Shown here: positions 34,001-45,840 of the stretch, piece by piece
Layout: every line of letters starts with the position of its first letter
How positions within the stretch are numbered: position 1 is the stretch's first letter
Assembly: GCA_033807775.1 (NCBI GenBank)
Contig: CM066314.1
Location: forward strand, 34,769,001-34,833,000
DNA length: 64,000 bases
Direction: 5' to 3'
From: Saussurea involucrata
Taxonomy: Eukaryota; Streptophyta; Magnoliopsida; Asterales; Asteraceae
Translations under genes and position numbers: made by a program
The notes under the pieces: model-generated
What the model was told of the DNA's origin: nothing
What the model saw: the letters and a program-made list of their open reading frames with translations, nothing else
The model's database searches: none

Positions 34001-35501
34001 TATTCACAATTGTGTCCTATCTGAATGCTTAACATACACTTGAAAGTAGGGTACTTTGGTCCGAATCTACAAGAACAAATGAAATTTTCGTACACAATGA
34101 ATAACAATTGTGAATCTTATAACTTACATCTGAAAGCTATGTGACTGGTTATTACATATGGTTTAAGGACATTGATTAACATAAACAACAATGTTGCTCT
34201 AGTGCCATGGAGGACAACATAGACGATATTCTTGACTAGACAACTTGCATAAAGGTGTATTGTGACCAAAGTTATGGATTAATGCTAAATGCCTATCCTT
34301 TTCCTGTCATATGTTCATATAATGTCGTAGCTCATGTTCATGTTGATTCTGAGGTACTTAAGAATGTTAGCTTTCCTTTATGATATTACAGAAAGGTCAT
34401 GAATGATATGAATTAAATACAACCTTGGTCGATGAAATGGTTGCATATGGGAGTCTTGTGGACTAGGGAGTCCCACTTAAGTTGACCAATAAAATTATAG
34501 GAATTGGTGAGACCTACTAGGCTACTATGATCTATGGACCATCATGTTGGCCTACAAGGGACATGTGCAAAGTGCAAGTGACATGCCAATATTAAGGTTG
34601 CATGTAGCAAAAAAGTGAAGATTCGAGACCTTTGGTTATGCTTTAAAACATATCCACAGAGGGTTTGAACGTTATTTTGTGATGCTAGCCAACAACATTT
34701 GGAAGATGGAACAAAGAATTCCTTCAATAGCTTTTAGCTCATGTATTCCTGGTTCTTTCCTTTTTTACTTGAAGGCTAGACATGGTGCTCTTTGCACTGT
34801 ACAATAACCATACTCGAAGCAAACAAGCTGAATTTTGTATAATTTGTTATGGACCGTTGCATCATCATAGCTTAACTGCTCAAAAAGTAGGAATGCACTT
34901 TTTGAGTGTAATGCTATGCAAAGGATGGAAGAGAACTTTTTTTTCTTCAAAAGCTCAAGTAGTCATTCAAAGGCAATTGCTACCTCACCCTTTCCTTTTT
35001 CATTTGAAGTCTATACATGGTGTTGTTCCACTATACAACCATTCTCAAGTAAAACCAAACCAAACTAAACAAACCAATATATTCCACATGGAGGTACGGT
35101 CTGGGGGGTAAGATGTGTTCATAGCTTACCTTGTCCCAAGAGAAAGAGAGGCTACGACCATACTCAGGTAAAAAAATTTAATTGTGTAATTTACTTATGG
35201 ATCACCCGGTCTTCATCTGCAGGACGAGTCTCAAAATGTCAGCACATGTACCTATGTTGCAAGTGGTTGTGTGTGTATTGTAGGGGTGGAATGGTCGCCG
35301 AATACAATCGAACAATGATTCCATAGGTCCCGAGTAATAACCGAAATCTAAATGTGAACACGCCTCTACAACAATGTGGAAATAATGGGTCTAGCAACAA
35401 GCTATGTTGTTACAACGGTCAAAATACAAAATAGCGGTCAGGACTGATACTTGAAATAGCGGTTATTGCAGTGGTATAGCGGTTCATATAATATCTCTTA
35501 G

Positions 35502-35553
<52 letters not shown>

Positions 35554-38500
35554 GCATATAATAGCGGTTATCGCGGTGGTATAACGGTTCATATAATATT
35601 TCTTAGAATTATATATCTATACACATAATAAATAAGTAACTAGCATGCCACGTGTCGTCTTCTGGTGAGCCGACTTCAGTATTTTCCCGCCTAAACATGT
35701 ATCTGGACGCAGTTTACATTATAAGTTCAATTAGACACCCACATTCACTCCTCCTTAAATCTCTCCTTAATTCAATTTTTTTAATTTATACGTTACATTT
35801 ACTACCCTTATAATTAGGTATGTAGTTTACTTTTAATCCCTTACTTTTTTATTTTTCATTTTTCATTTTTCATTTTTGACTCTTATCATATAAACATAAA
35901 TAATTCATATGAACTAAAATGCATTAAAAACATTTCAATTTTTTACAAATTATACCATTGTAATCGTTTCTTCAATACCTTCGAAATAAGCCAATATTGA
36001 ATATTTTTGGATTTAATTATATTAAATATCATAAATATATACGAATTAATGTGTCGTGATTAGTATGGGATTTGTTGAAATTAGATGAGATTTGATACAT
36101 TTAAATAATCACTAAATTGTCGTGCTTTTTTTTTGCAATTTCATATCAATTTTTACTTCAAAGTCAAATTCCTTCGACGAATTACAATTCTATCAAATTA
36201 TATTCCGTCAACGAAATATCCTTAGAATTATCATAAGAGATTTAATTACTTGGAAAAAAAGATATCACTTATCAACTGACTTTTGGATTATGAGTTTGAA
36301 CCTTTTTTCAAAAATATAAATATGCAATTATTGTGTATAAATTCATTTAGTAACGACATTTATAATATGTATCAAACTTAATAGACATATTTCTAACTTC
36401 AAGATAATATTCCCTATTTGTGGAATTTTTGTTTTCTTTTTATCAATTACTGTATATGTCACAAAATTATTCAACAACTATTAAACATCAATTAATTAAC
36501 TTAAAACACAAATTTAATCGTCGCGCAACGGACGAGCCAAAGACTAGTATATGTATGTATATATATATATAGAGGCGGGTTCAAACAAGGAGCGTAACAA
36601 TTTAAGAAAACGCGAGGAGAACCGCTATTATCGAAACCGCAATTTCCACTGCTATTTTGCTTATGACCAATAACCGCTATTGCACCGCAATTAACAACAT
36701 AGGCAACAAATAGACGACTATCCAATCACAACAAACCAACCACAAACAATGTGAAGGCAATAACAAGTACAAATACACAAATATAATTATGCCACGCAAA
36801 ACGAGACACACAGAGAATTAAAGTGGTTCCCCTATTGTTGTGATAGTGTATGTACACCGGGAGAGAGATCACTATTATTAGTGAAATAGGAGTATCACTA
36901 TTATTAGTGAAATAGGAGTTGCAATAGCTTCAGTTTTGCTATGATTGGGAAGAAAGATGAATGTCCAAAATAAGCCCTAGTTCAAAAGCCCCAAACTTCC
37001 ATTTGTAACCTAGCATTGCATGGTTCCAATTTGTCACTTAAGATGGATACGTCGCCCGGTTCCAATTTGTCATGCTCGCGAGGCGGTGTCGCATGCTTAT
37101 TAGTCGTGTTCCAATTGGTCATTCACATGCTTATTAGTGTCAGTCAGAGGTGTTTTAAACAAAAAAAATGAAGCTTTCAACGTAGTAATTGGCATGCATG
37201 CACCTGATTCTCCTTTCTGTATTGTCTTGATTGTACTGTTAATTTTTCTAAAGTTTCTTGGTTTGAACCTTTGTGGTTTTCAGTTGGATTTGAGGACTAA
37301 GTTATGCATAAGGGACAGTCTGTACCGATTGGCTAAAAGTGCTGAGCAACGGCATAACAATCCAAGTCTAGGTAGTGGTGCCACAGATATTAATGATATT
37401 GGCGGCCCTCTGATGGCTGACCGGACTAACAAGTACGATTTCTTTTTCTCTATGTTATAATTTATTATCTTTTCAAAATATCCTTCATTTTGTGGTTGCA
37501 TGTTTTCATCTGGAGGACGTCTTTTTACAGTTTTGAGCTATTTACCTCTGAAACATTTAGGTTGGTTTGATACATGACCACATGGTGTGATTATCGGTTC
37601 CATCTTGAATCTTGTACTACCATGCTTTTCTTTTTCTTATTTCTCTCTTTCCTTGTCTGTTATGGTTGCATTTGGTAATCTCCAATGGTCCTTTTTTTGC
37701 GAAATACTTTTTTTTTAAAGAAATCTACTTATATTTTAGCTCTAGCCATGGTAGTTAAAAAAAACATCTGGACTCGGCTGCACCAAACTCCTCTGCTTTG
37801 CCAGGATCGGAAGCGAGGACCCTTTTGGAATTCTGCAAAGAGATTGTTTCCATGACATGAACCCTTGACCTCAGAGACACAACTGCTATGCCGGCTTATT
37901 TGTTCCTTCACTTGTTTCACGAGTATAGATTTTTTTCCTGACTTTTTTAATACACTCTATTTACAGGTGCGCTGGATTCATGGATATAGAAACCGACACA
38001 AATCCTATAGATCGGTCAGTAGCACATTTATTGTTCCACAGGCCTTCAGAATCGCCTAATTTGCATGCTCCTTCGCCTCTCAAGCCGAATGTGGTAAGTT
38101 GGAGCTGGTCGCCTCCCCCTTTCTCTCATATATATATATATAAAGGAAGACTATATATATATATATATATATTATATAGGGATTGGTTCAGGGGAAAACC
38201 GCAAAAAAATGAAAAACCGAGGATCATTCTGGTAACCGTTCATCTGGACGGTATGCATATGTGCATACAAGAAATTAGTAAGCAATTTGTGTGGTATACA
38301 CATGTGCATAACATGCACACGTGCATAAAAACCAAAAAAAAAGTTTCAATTACTTTTATCCACATGTGGATACCGTTCAGATGAATGGTTCCTTGGTTTT
38401 TCAATTTTTTGAGGTTTACCCATGAACCTCCCTCAGTCCCTCTATATGTGTGTGTGTATATATATATATAGTTTGTGTTGAAGTTAATGTTTGTAGTAAT

Positions 38501-38637
38501 TGACTACATGCACCTGATTATCATGTCTCCATGATGAACAGAATCATGGGTCGATATCAGTACCCTCGTCGATGGTGGAGAAACTAGTTTGTGAGGAAGA
38601 AGCTGCAGATGAATCAAATGGCAAGATCGGTAATTAG
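31023..38637 (+). CDS. LNK1: LNK1, night light-inducible and clock-regulated coactivator
   Basis: Seven coding exons are read from splice signals and frame: 31023-31046, 32222-32802, 32900-33134, 33232-33918, 37284-37432, 37967-38093, 38542-38637. They give 632 codons plus TAG, close to the roughly 600-residue family length. The start MSDLSMYELEDIIWDDF is LNK1-like; LNK2 starts differently. Conserved blocks: GWPDIGNFEDVDKMLRSCDS (187-206), ISLEATSFRQLQQVMEQ up to residue 509, LDLRTKLCIRDSLYRLAKSA (510-529), and FMDIETDTNPIDRSVAHLLF (563-582). LNK proteins are nuclear coactivators without a DNA-binding domain; they work with RVE8/RVE4 MYB factors to raise afternoon clock genes such as PRR5 and TOC1 and are induced by light at night. 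Intron 4 is 3.4 kb and transposon-loaded. The exon 4 acceptor could instead be at 33243. Confidence 0.93.
33919..35393 (+). other. First half of LNK1 intron 4
   Basis: Non-coding. It contains an imperfect direct repeat of about 70 bp (ACATGGTGCTCTTTGCACTG region at 34770 against ACATGGTGTTGTTCCACTAT at 35015). No other element is recognised. Confidence 0.5.
35616..36547 (+). mobile_element. Non-autonomous Helitron
   Basis: Starts TCTATACACATAATAAATAA after an A and ends GCCAAAGACTAG before a T, with a short hairpin CGTC-GCGCAACG-GACG about 10 bp before the CTAG end. These are the terminal marks of plant Helitrons, which insert between A and T without target duplication. No Rep/helicase is encoded; length 932 bp. 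Confidence 0.8.
36569..36621. mobile_element. Single arm of a (TA)n-associated inverted-repeat element
   Basis: TATAGAGGCGGGTTCAAAC and about 30 further bases match the arms of the element at 39779-40109. Here only one arm is present, right after (TA)n. Confidence 0.7.
36711..37283 (+). other. Last part of LNK1 intron 4
   Basis: Non-coding. A 24-bp direct repeat (ATCACTATTATTAGTGAAATAGGAG) lies at about 36868-36917. The intron ends with TTTTCAG before exon 5 at 37284. Confidence 0.55.
38175..38446. mobile_element. Inverted-repeat MITE in LNK1 intron 6, inside (TA)n
   Basis: Ends TATAGGGATTGGTTCAGGGG and, read inward from the right, TATAGAGGGACTGAGGGAGG. Arms of about 50 bp include GAAAAACCRAGGA. 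It sits between TA and TG/TA microsatellites. The centre has ATGTGCATA/CACGTGCAT words. End structure resembles 39779-40109. Confidence 0.7.
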
Positions 38638-38890
38638 GCACAAGTTTTTTTTTTTTTTTGGGTTGTAGTGTGCAATATAATGTATAAACCTTCAAGTCCT
38701 GAATCCATCCAGTTCTACATAAGTTTTGTAATTGTGGGTGTCTGGGGCTAACTTAGCCCCCGCTGTGAAGTAGTTAACAGCCAGACAAACCCAATATCAC
38801 TTTTGTAGGACTTGTGATTGTTTTTCTTTCCCAATAATTTTTGTGTTATCATTTATTGGAGGCAGATTTTAATGACGAAAGAAATTAAAA
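38638..38890 (+). other. Probable 3' UTR of LNK1
   Basis: AT-rich sequence after the stop, with a T run at 38647 and AATAT(A)ATG-type polyadenylation-like words at 38675-38690. No gene. Confidence 0.5.
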
Positions 38891-38934
38891 ACGTTGGATA
38901 GATCTTAAAGACGCATGGACATGGTAGCAGAACT

Positions 38935-39235
38935 AAACCCCGGGGTCCTTTACTAAACATTTACTGGGTAAGTGCTTACTAGCCTACTTTATCTTATAGG
39001 ATGAACATGACAAGGGTTGAAAATCTTATACGTTAAGAGCAATGACAATGGCTGGGAGTCTTACTCGGTAAGTGAGAGTGATGACTCTTACCGGGTAAGC
39101 GCTTACTAGATAAAAATGTTGCATACAACGCCGTTTTAGTGGATCGAAATCTTACTTGGTAAGTTGAATGAAAGTGTTGACTATTAGCTGTAAACGCTTA
39201 CCGGATAAGCATTGCATTAGGTAAACGGTCCCTTA
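38935..39235. mobile_element. Probable Tourist-like MITE
   Basis: Ends resemble an imperfect inverted repeat: GGGGTCCTTTACTAAAC on the left and AGGGACCGTTTACCTAATG inward from the right, next to TTA. The interior repeats CTTACYGGTAAG words. Similar interior words occur at 56520-57500. Boundaries are approximate. Confidence 0.45.
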
Positions 39236-39778
39236 GTCTCAAAAGACATCATTAAGCATACTTCTAGAGGAGCTGATCACTTTATGTTGGATATTTTGAT
39301 TATAAAACGACATTGTTAATATAATCATAAGATAATAAGATATAAATGTTTGAAGAACGCATCTTTTTATTCAAATATGTAATTAAAGAAAACAAGAATT
39401 ATGAATAACGACCTTGTTTATATATATATATATATATATTGTACTTGAAAAAGCATGGCCACACCAATCTTTTGGAATTGTTGAAAAGGAGCTCATCTTT
39501 TGTCTTCTTTGCTATCTTTTGTTTTCTTTCAAGACTTTCTTGCCATAGCTTCTGTAGTCTTTTTGACTTTTTCGCCATATCTTTTGTACCTGTGATAATT
39601 TTTCTTTGAACAAACTTTTGATAAATACAAAGTCGAAAATACGAAGTAGTGTATTTTCTAAATATGAATAATAACACGATTTGAACAACAAAGAAATTGT
39701 CTACAAAGACAATTCACCAAACACACACAATTTTTTAAAGATCAATCATAAAGATATATATATATATATATATAGATA
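39236..39778. other. Unassigned AT-rich stretch
   Basis: Two (TA)n tracts (39418-39440, 39755-39778). A minus open frame of 92 codons (39677-39399) is Lys-rich at its centre but has no recognised motif, and part of it is (TA)n. Confidence 0.4.
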
Positions 39779-40109
39779 TAGAGGAAGGTTCAAACGAGGA
39801 GCGTACCAATTTAAGAGAACGTGAGGAGCACTCTCATGCTTCTGATCACATATGATTTATAACGCTAAAAAATCGGACATAATCGAATTTTCGCGCAAAA
39901 GTAGCGCGACTTGGTTCGCGACGCGTGCAAGTCGCGGATCATTAATGATCCACAACTGCCAATCACATGTGATCCATAACTGTCGATTCTCATCCAGATC
40001 AGTTGTGAATCACATGTGATCCACAACTGCCAATCACATGTGATTCATAACTATCAATTGCTCCTCACGTTCTCTTAAATTGGTACGCTCCTCGTTTGAA
40101 CCCGCCTCT
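39779..40109. mobile_element. (TA)n-associated MITE with 52-bp inverted repeats
   Basis: The left arm 39779-39830 and right arm 40058-40109 are inverted copies with 50 of 52 bases equal (start TAGAGG, then GGTTCAAACGAGGAGCGTAC). Both sides are (TA)n, so the target duplication is hidden. The interior repeats CAATCACATGTGATYCATAA several times. The habit resembles rice Micron elements, which also sit in (TA)n (inference). Non-coding. Confidence 0.85.
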
Positions 40110-40111
40110 AT

Positions 40112-40180
<69 letters not shown>
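40110..40180. repeat. (TA)n microsatellite
   Basis: About 70 bp of TA repeats directly after the MITE. Confidence 0.95.
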
Positions 40181-40183
<3 letters not shown>

Positions 40184-41559
40184 AAGACCCAATTATTTTA
40201 TTTGAACGAATAAAGTAAGATAAGTCGATCACCTCTCCCAAAAGCCTGGAAAACTAATAGCACGCTACCTAAATGATTATTCTGCAAACCTTAATGTTAA
40301 CGATTTGGCATTTCTTTCTCTATTAAAGGTGGTAAGACTAATCCCAAAGAAAGTAGATTTATTTATAAAAGATAAACTGTATCAAAATAGAATATACCTT
40401 GTTACGAAAAAAATTCATTTTGATGTTTACACGGTGAACTACATCAAACACATATAACACAATTTGGCCTTATGGCTGTTTTTTCATTAAATCCTGTATA
40501 AATAAAGTTGTTTTTATGTACAAAGTTGTCGGTATGTATTAAATGAAATTGTTGTTTGTTTGTTGTGCTTAATAAACTGTCTGAATAATAAAAATAACCA
40601 TTTTACCCTTGTATTGATCTAAAGACCCATTACATAACATGTTGAGAAAACCGATACAAAACTCATTAATGATCAACAGATCGATCTCCAAGCATCATAA
40701 TCCAAGCATAGATTCAATTAAAAAAATCTCAAGGAAATCGATCCTTAAATCAAATACAAACATAAAACTGTGATTGAAAATCTATATCACAAATCCAAAT
40801 ACAAAATCAATATCATAAAGACATCAAAACCCTAAAATCAAACCCAAACCCAAACCCAAAATCTAATTTAAAATAAAAAATAAAATATGAACAACCATTT
40901 ACCGATTGTGGTAGAGATAAAGAAGCAGGAGGATAAAATCAAAGACCACTCCAAAGTTTAATCTTTTAAATAAAATAAAATATATGAAAGGCAAACCTCA
41001 ACATCAATATCGAAACCTGCAACATGGAGGAGGGATAGGGTAGTGCATCGATAGCAACAATATTTGTTCAACCTAGACATCATCGAGGAGGAGAGGCAAA
41101 GTGGCAACATGAAGAAGCACTCGGAGGCGAGAAGCATCGGCGGTAGGTTTTTCATTTGAGAGAGATGGGATAAACACGTCGTTAGGCTTTTTTCTCAAAG
41201 GGGTAATGTTGGAGAAGTGATGTTTGTTATTCGGTAAGCTCTTGTTTATATCATTAAGCCACTTCCAAACACCCCAATCTGACTGACCGAATAAGCTTGA
41301 GAGTTCATTAAGCCCGTTAAGTCATAAGTCCCACTCATTAGTATAGCATAGCATAGCCTGAATGATAGAAAAATGATGCCATTGCTTTGCTTGCTAACGA
41401 GGGTACAAAATAATAATAACACATCCACCAAACTCCTGATACAAAAAATAAAAATAAAAATAAAAAGGTTAAACAACTTCTAAACCCATAAATACCCCTC
41501 CCTCCCTCCCTTGTTTATAGAGTAGAAGATCGATTATACACCACAAAGACGGATTTCCG
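40181..41559. other. Unassigned stretch between the convergent genes
   Basis: No supported gene. It includes the 3' side of the zinc-ribbon gene, an A-rich CAAACCC repeat at 40838-40860, and a purine-rich part at 41070-41200. The minus frames at 40958-41155 and 41246-41476 lack recognisable motifs. Confidence 0.45.
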
Positions 41560-44558
41560 TTAATCAAACTGTTGTCGAAGCTGCATCTCTGTTTCGCTTT
41601 TCCACATGGCATGCGATGACTGACCTTTCATGCGTTTATTCTTTTCCTTGTCTTTGATCATAGACCCTTTCTTCTTTGACGATTCATCCGTCTCTGCAAC
41701 TGGACGGTCGCCACACACAGGGCATACCATCCCTCGTGCGTTAGAGAATGTTTTCGGTATTCCGCATTGCAGACACATCCTGTACAATAACAACGCCGTC
41801 AGGGGTATTTTAGGGAACATACTATATAACCTTATGAAAATAGAGCACCGTCAGGGGTATTTTAGGGAACATACTATATAACCTTATGAAAATAGAACAA
41901 CGCCATCAGGGGTATTTTAGGGAACATACTATATAACCTTATGAAAATAGAACAACGCCATCAGGGGTATTTTAGGGAACATACTATATAACCTTTTGAA
42001 AATAGAACAAAGAGCCATTGATTTGAATAGAAGAGGGATTGGGGGGAGTACCTCAAAAGGTCTGCTGCATCTTCTGCGTTCGGATTAGTTGCTGTTGCCA
42101 CCCGTTTTGCAGATCCTCCAATTGCGTTTGAAGAAACCTTAGACTGAGTTGTTGATGCATTGACGGCATTACTCCCAACATCACTGCTTACTCTTTCACG
42201 GATTCCAACTAATTGAGCTTTAGCCTGCATTACGGCACCTACAAAAAACATTAATGAAATCTCATAACACCTGCGCCATTGTAATTACAAGGATCATAAT
42301 ATTATCTTTAAAAATGGTGATTATAATGCAACTCATAGTTGAGATACAGAGAGCATGAAACCCTAGCTTTAGTCTTATGCTGTTAGATGCCCTCCCCTTA
42401 ATTTAAAAACTATGCTTCATGGATATTCTTTAATTATCAATATCAATACAAGACATGGTAAATGTGTATCATTCCTTTTAAACAGAGGCATGCAATTTGT
42501 TTATAATACATAGTTCGTGATCTTGGTCAAATAAAACAAGGTATTAAAGTGCATCTCCTCCTTTTAAACTAAGACAAGAGATTTGTTAATAATATTAATA
42601 GACCAAACACATACAGTGGCTTAATCTTGCTATATTGCCAGAAAATGGAGACTACCTGCAGGCATATCATTTTTGTCTCTGCGATTTCTCCGATGACCAT
42701 GCCGCCACAACTGCCCATCATTATCTTTTTCTGCTGATCCCGACTCTCCAACAGAGTTGTTCAGAAACTGTGGAGGTCCTGAAATCTCCAATAATCACAG
42801 GAAAATGTATATAATAAGTTTTTAGGTGACAGAACATAGTAAAACTCTGATCTTTGTTTACGTTAAAAAAGTAGACCAAGGTTACAAAACCTCACCAATG
42901 CTGAAATTGCCAAACAAATAATCATTACACACTTTTTTATGAAAAAAACTCCAATGTATCTCTATTGTAGTATATCTTATAAAGTTTAATAGGCACCCTG
43001 CAACACTAAAAATTTCTCGGCTATGAATGTAAGGGATGGAAGTCTTTGTATGCAACATATCCTTCACATAGCGACTATTTCCATGAGTTAACCTCGTTGT
43101 TTGTTCCAAGGATTTCCCCTATATGTTTTATAAATCCTAATTTTGTCATCAAAACTTCCATAAAAGTTTACAGAATCTATATTAAGTTTGATGTTGAAAA
43201 ATACCTTTTTTAGCCTCAACTCAGGGTGAGCCGTACTTTTAAAGCGTCCTTTTATTTTAAAGAAATATCTGCATTCTGATTCTTTTGTCTGAAAGTCTAG
43301 TTCTTTTGGATGCAAAATTGATATGAATCTTCTTACGTATATGACACTGCTTCTAGTCCAACTACTAGTTATAATGCTTATAAAGAGAGCAATTAATCTC
43401 CATAACTTTTGTTGCTAATCTATCACCAACTTTTTTCAGTGTCCAGTACTTGTTGTTATTAACTCAATTATCAAATATCTTAATCCCTACACGTTTATTA
43501 CACAAGCCATGCCTTAAGTGAACAGTAACATCCTTCAATTGTTTGTTTTCAAGCACTCACTCATGCACTTAGCTATCTAAAAGGGGCTCCAAAACATGGA
43601 CCCTTCTATCCATCAAGCACAAACACACAAGAACAGGCATATTGTGACGACATCCTCCAGAACTTGCCCTGAAACTGGTTGAGTTAATATTTTATTTGCT
43701 GCTTGGTGGTTCTTCGATTTCTAGATGATGTCTGTACCAAGGGGTAGGGATTTCATAGTCATAGGATGATAGTCACAAGCTAGGTGTTCTATGTTTCCAA
43801 CCCCTTTCACCATGAGGTTGCACTGGAGATCCTCAAGCCAAGGTTCACATTGCATTGACACCAAGTGTGTGGTCATCAGCTAAAAGGTGTTATTAACAGG
43901 CCCTATAATCTAAACAAATTCCAAAAACAATTTGGATAGCCTTTCTGAAGATTTAATTGTACTCAGATGTTAGCTGAAGCTGTAAGAAGAGCATCCAATG
44001 TGCCACTGTTTAAGTGATGAATTTTTTCACTTTCTTAACAAGAAAATATAACACTGTCTTATTCATAAAATAGAGCTTGACGTTTCGTATCAAACATAGA
44101 ACTAGACTAATGTAAAAATCGACGAGGTACTGCTGCTAATCTACCACCAAAAAATATTAATTTGAACTTCACTGAAAAATTAAGTGATTTCACTTTCAAA
44201 ATCCAAAATCCACCTCTATGTCGAAGGGAGTCATTTAAATAACTACTACAAAACAAAATTATCCTTCTCTTATAGTAATCTGAGAGAAACGCATAATTCA
44301 ATGAAAACAAACGATCGATTAAGAGAGCGAGATTACCTCAGAAAATGCAACGAATGCTGACGGAAGCGAAGAAGATGCGGAGGGATTCGGTGGATCGAAC
44401 AAGGGCTTTTTAAAATTGCTGGTGGTTGTACGGTCAGCAGAGACATCCTCTTTCCGGCGGTCTTCGTCTTCGTCGGAGGAGGAACCGAGATATCTGTGTT
44501 CATCATCTTCTTTTTCTTCTTCGGGGGATGAATAGCCCTGTAAAAGTGACAAGCTCAT
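41560..44558 (-). CDS. Small zinc-ribbon protein of unknown function
   Basis: Four exons on -: 44558-44337, 42785-42656, 42238-42052, 41779-41560. They join in frame to 252 codons plus TAA. Start MSLSLLQGYSS is chosen because it begins the conserved-looking part; the frame stays open upstream to 44692. Residues 12-45 are acidic and Ser-rich. Exon 2 gives GPPQFLNNSVGESG and a basic GHRRNRRDKN; exon 3 gives MQAKAQLVGIRERV. Exon 4 has two Cys pairs, CLQC (182-185) and CPVC (199-202), fitting a zinc ribbon, then a Lys-rich stretch (KDKEKNKRMKGQSSHAMWKS) and the C-terminus LRQQFD. The pattern resembles a conserved plant gene with no assigned role. A nuclear or RNA-linked role is only a guess from the basic tail. 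It converges on LNK1. Confidence 0.85.
41797..42009. repeat. 52-55-bp minisatellite in intron 3 of the zinc-ribbon gene
   Basis: Four near-identical units containing AGGGGTATTTTAGGGAACAT, beginning at 41801, 41853, 41908 and 41963 (spacing 52, 55, 55). The first unit starts 18 bp past the exon 4 acceptor, so the array lies against the splice site. Confidence 0.95.
42786..44336 (-). other. Intron 1 of the zinc-ribbon gene
   Basis: 1.55-kb intron, GT at 44336 and AG before exon 2 (acceptor read TATTGGAG). No recognised element or gene inside. Confidence 0.7.
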
Positions 44559-44743
44559 AGCTGTAGGAAGGACTAGGGTTTGTTTCCGCGAAGAAGGAGG
44601 CCAGAAAGTCGACGACTCGCCGTTCCGGGGAGAATGCAGTTGTAAATGGGCTTTGTCAATGGGCTTTATGCAATCAATATTGGAGCTTGCCATCAAATCT
44701 AGCGTGGGCCAGGCTAAGTTCAAAAGATTTTGTTTAATTCAAA

Positions 44744-45785
44744 GGACAAAAGGTGTGAAATAGCAACCTACTTTCATTTATTTCTTTATTACAACAATGT
44801 ATTTTCAATTTATTTTTTATTAAGACATTATACTTTAAAATATTTACCCATTATAGCATTGCCGGTTTCTTTTGCTGACGTGGCATATGAAAATGACGTG
44901 GCTGACACATGGATCTACCTACATGGCGTTAAAAAGAAAAAGAAAATTCAAAAAACGATTTTAAAAAACATAAACCCTGACGATTCTCATTCTAATTTGT
45001 AAACCCTCTGTCATCTCCCATGTTCGTCTCCCTGATCCTCTCTCTCAAGCGTGATCGGCTCTAACCCTCATCGTCTCCCACCTTGTCTCAATCTCTGTGT
45101 TTTCTGTAAGTAAAAGCATGTATTGATTGATTGGGTTGATTTCAACATCTATATGCATCGTTGATTATTACTACCATGAAGTGCTTCCATTAAAATGTGA
45201 ACCACAAATTGGAAATGGACTAAATTGATTAGCAGTATGTATGTTTACTATTCTAGCTTTGTGGTGCTTGTTTTTATATTATTTTACAATATAAAGTATG
45301 TAAGCTTTATTTTTACAAGTTATAGATCTCAACGTTTTGGTATGCTAAAGAAATAAAATCATCTTCTGAAAATTTAACTTGCATCGTCTCAGCACAACTT
45401 TTCTTGTCGTTGTACAGAATATTTCATACGCAGAGGAGATAAATTTTGCACATCTAGTGTGTTTTGGGTTTTATGTTTTTACATTCATTAATATATTTTC
45501 TGGTGGCATGAATACTCGGGTATTTTCATTCATTAAGAAATGCCACGTCAGCACTATAGTACATGTGGACAGCCTATGTGAACAATGAGGTGGCATGAAA
45601 ACCCGGTATAGTGGGTAAATTTATATTAAAAGGTTACTCAATGCTATAATGGGTAAATATTTTAAAGTATAATGCCTTAATAAAAAATAAATTGAAAGTA
45701 CATTGCTGTAATAAGAAAAAATGAAAGTACAATGCTATAATAAAGAAATAAATGAAAGTAGATTGTTATTTTGCGCATTTTGCCC
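44744..45785. mobile_element. Non-autonomous Mutator-like element (possible Pack-MULE)
   Basis: Long terminal inverted repeats of about 130 bp (left end GGACAAAAGGTGTGAAATAG, right end inward GGGCAAAATGCGCAAAATAA). A perfect 9-bp target duplication TAATTCAAA lies at 44735-44743 and 45786-45794. No transposase. The interior 44990-45120 reads like a plant 5' leader (CT-rich, CATCTCCC repeats, then TTTTCTGTAAGTAAA donor), so it may carry a captured gene piece. It lies less than 200 bp upstream of the zinc-ribbon start codon, so it may contribute to or displace that promoter. Confidence 0.9.
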
Positions 45786-45840
45786 TAATTCAAATGTATG
45801 TAACACGAATTTAAATGTCAAAATATAATAATAAAATAAA

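Larger units (their letters stand above)
35402..36702. mobile_element. hAT-like MITE in LNK1 intron 4
   Basis: Terminal inverted repeats CTATGTTGTTA at both ends (right end reads TAACAACATAG). An 8-bp duplication GCAACAAG/GCAACAAA (35394-35401, 36703-36710) has one mismatch. The interior has two copies of an AGCGGTT-containing segment of about 58 bp (35453-35510 and 35557-35615), (TA)n tracts, a Helitron and one arm of another element. Without the Helitron it would be about 370 bp. Confidence 0.75.

Noticed and set aside
31023..38637. LNK2 instead of LNK1
   Set aside because: The N-terminus MSDL... and the C-terminal DLRTKLCIRDSLYRLAKSAEQRH-type block with MDIETDTNPIDRS fit LNK1 better.
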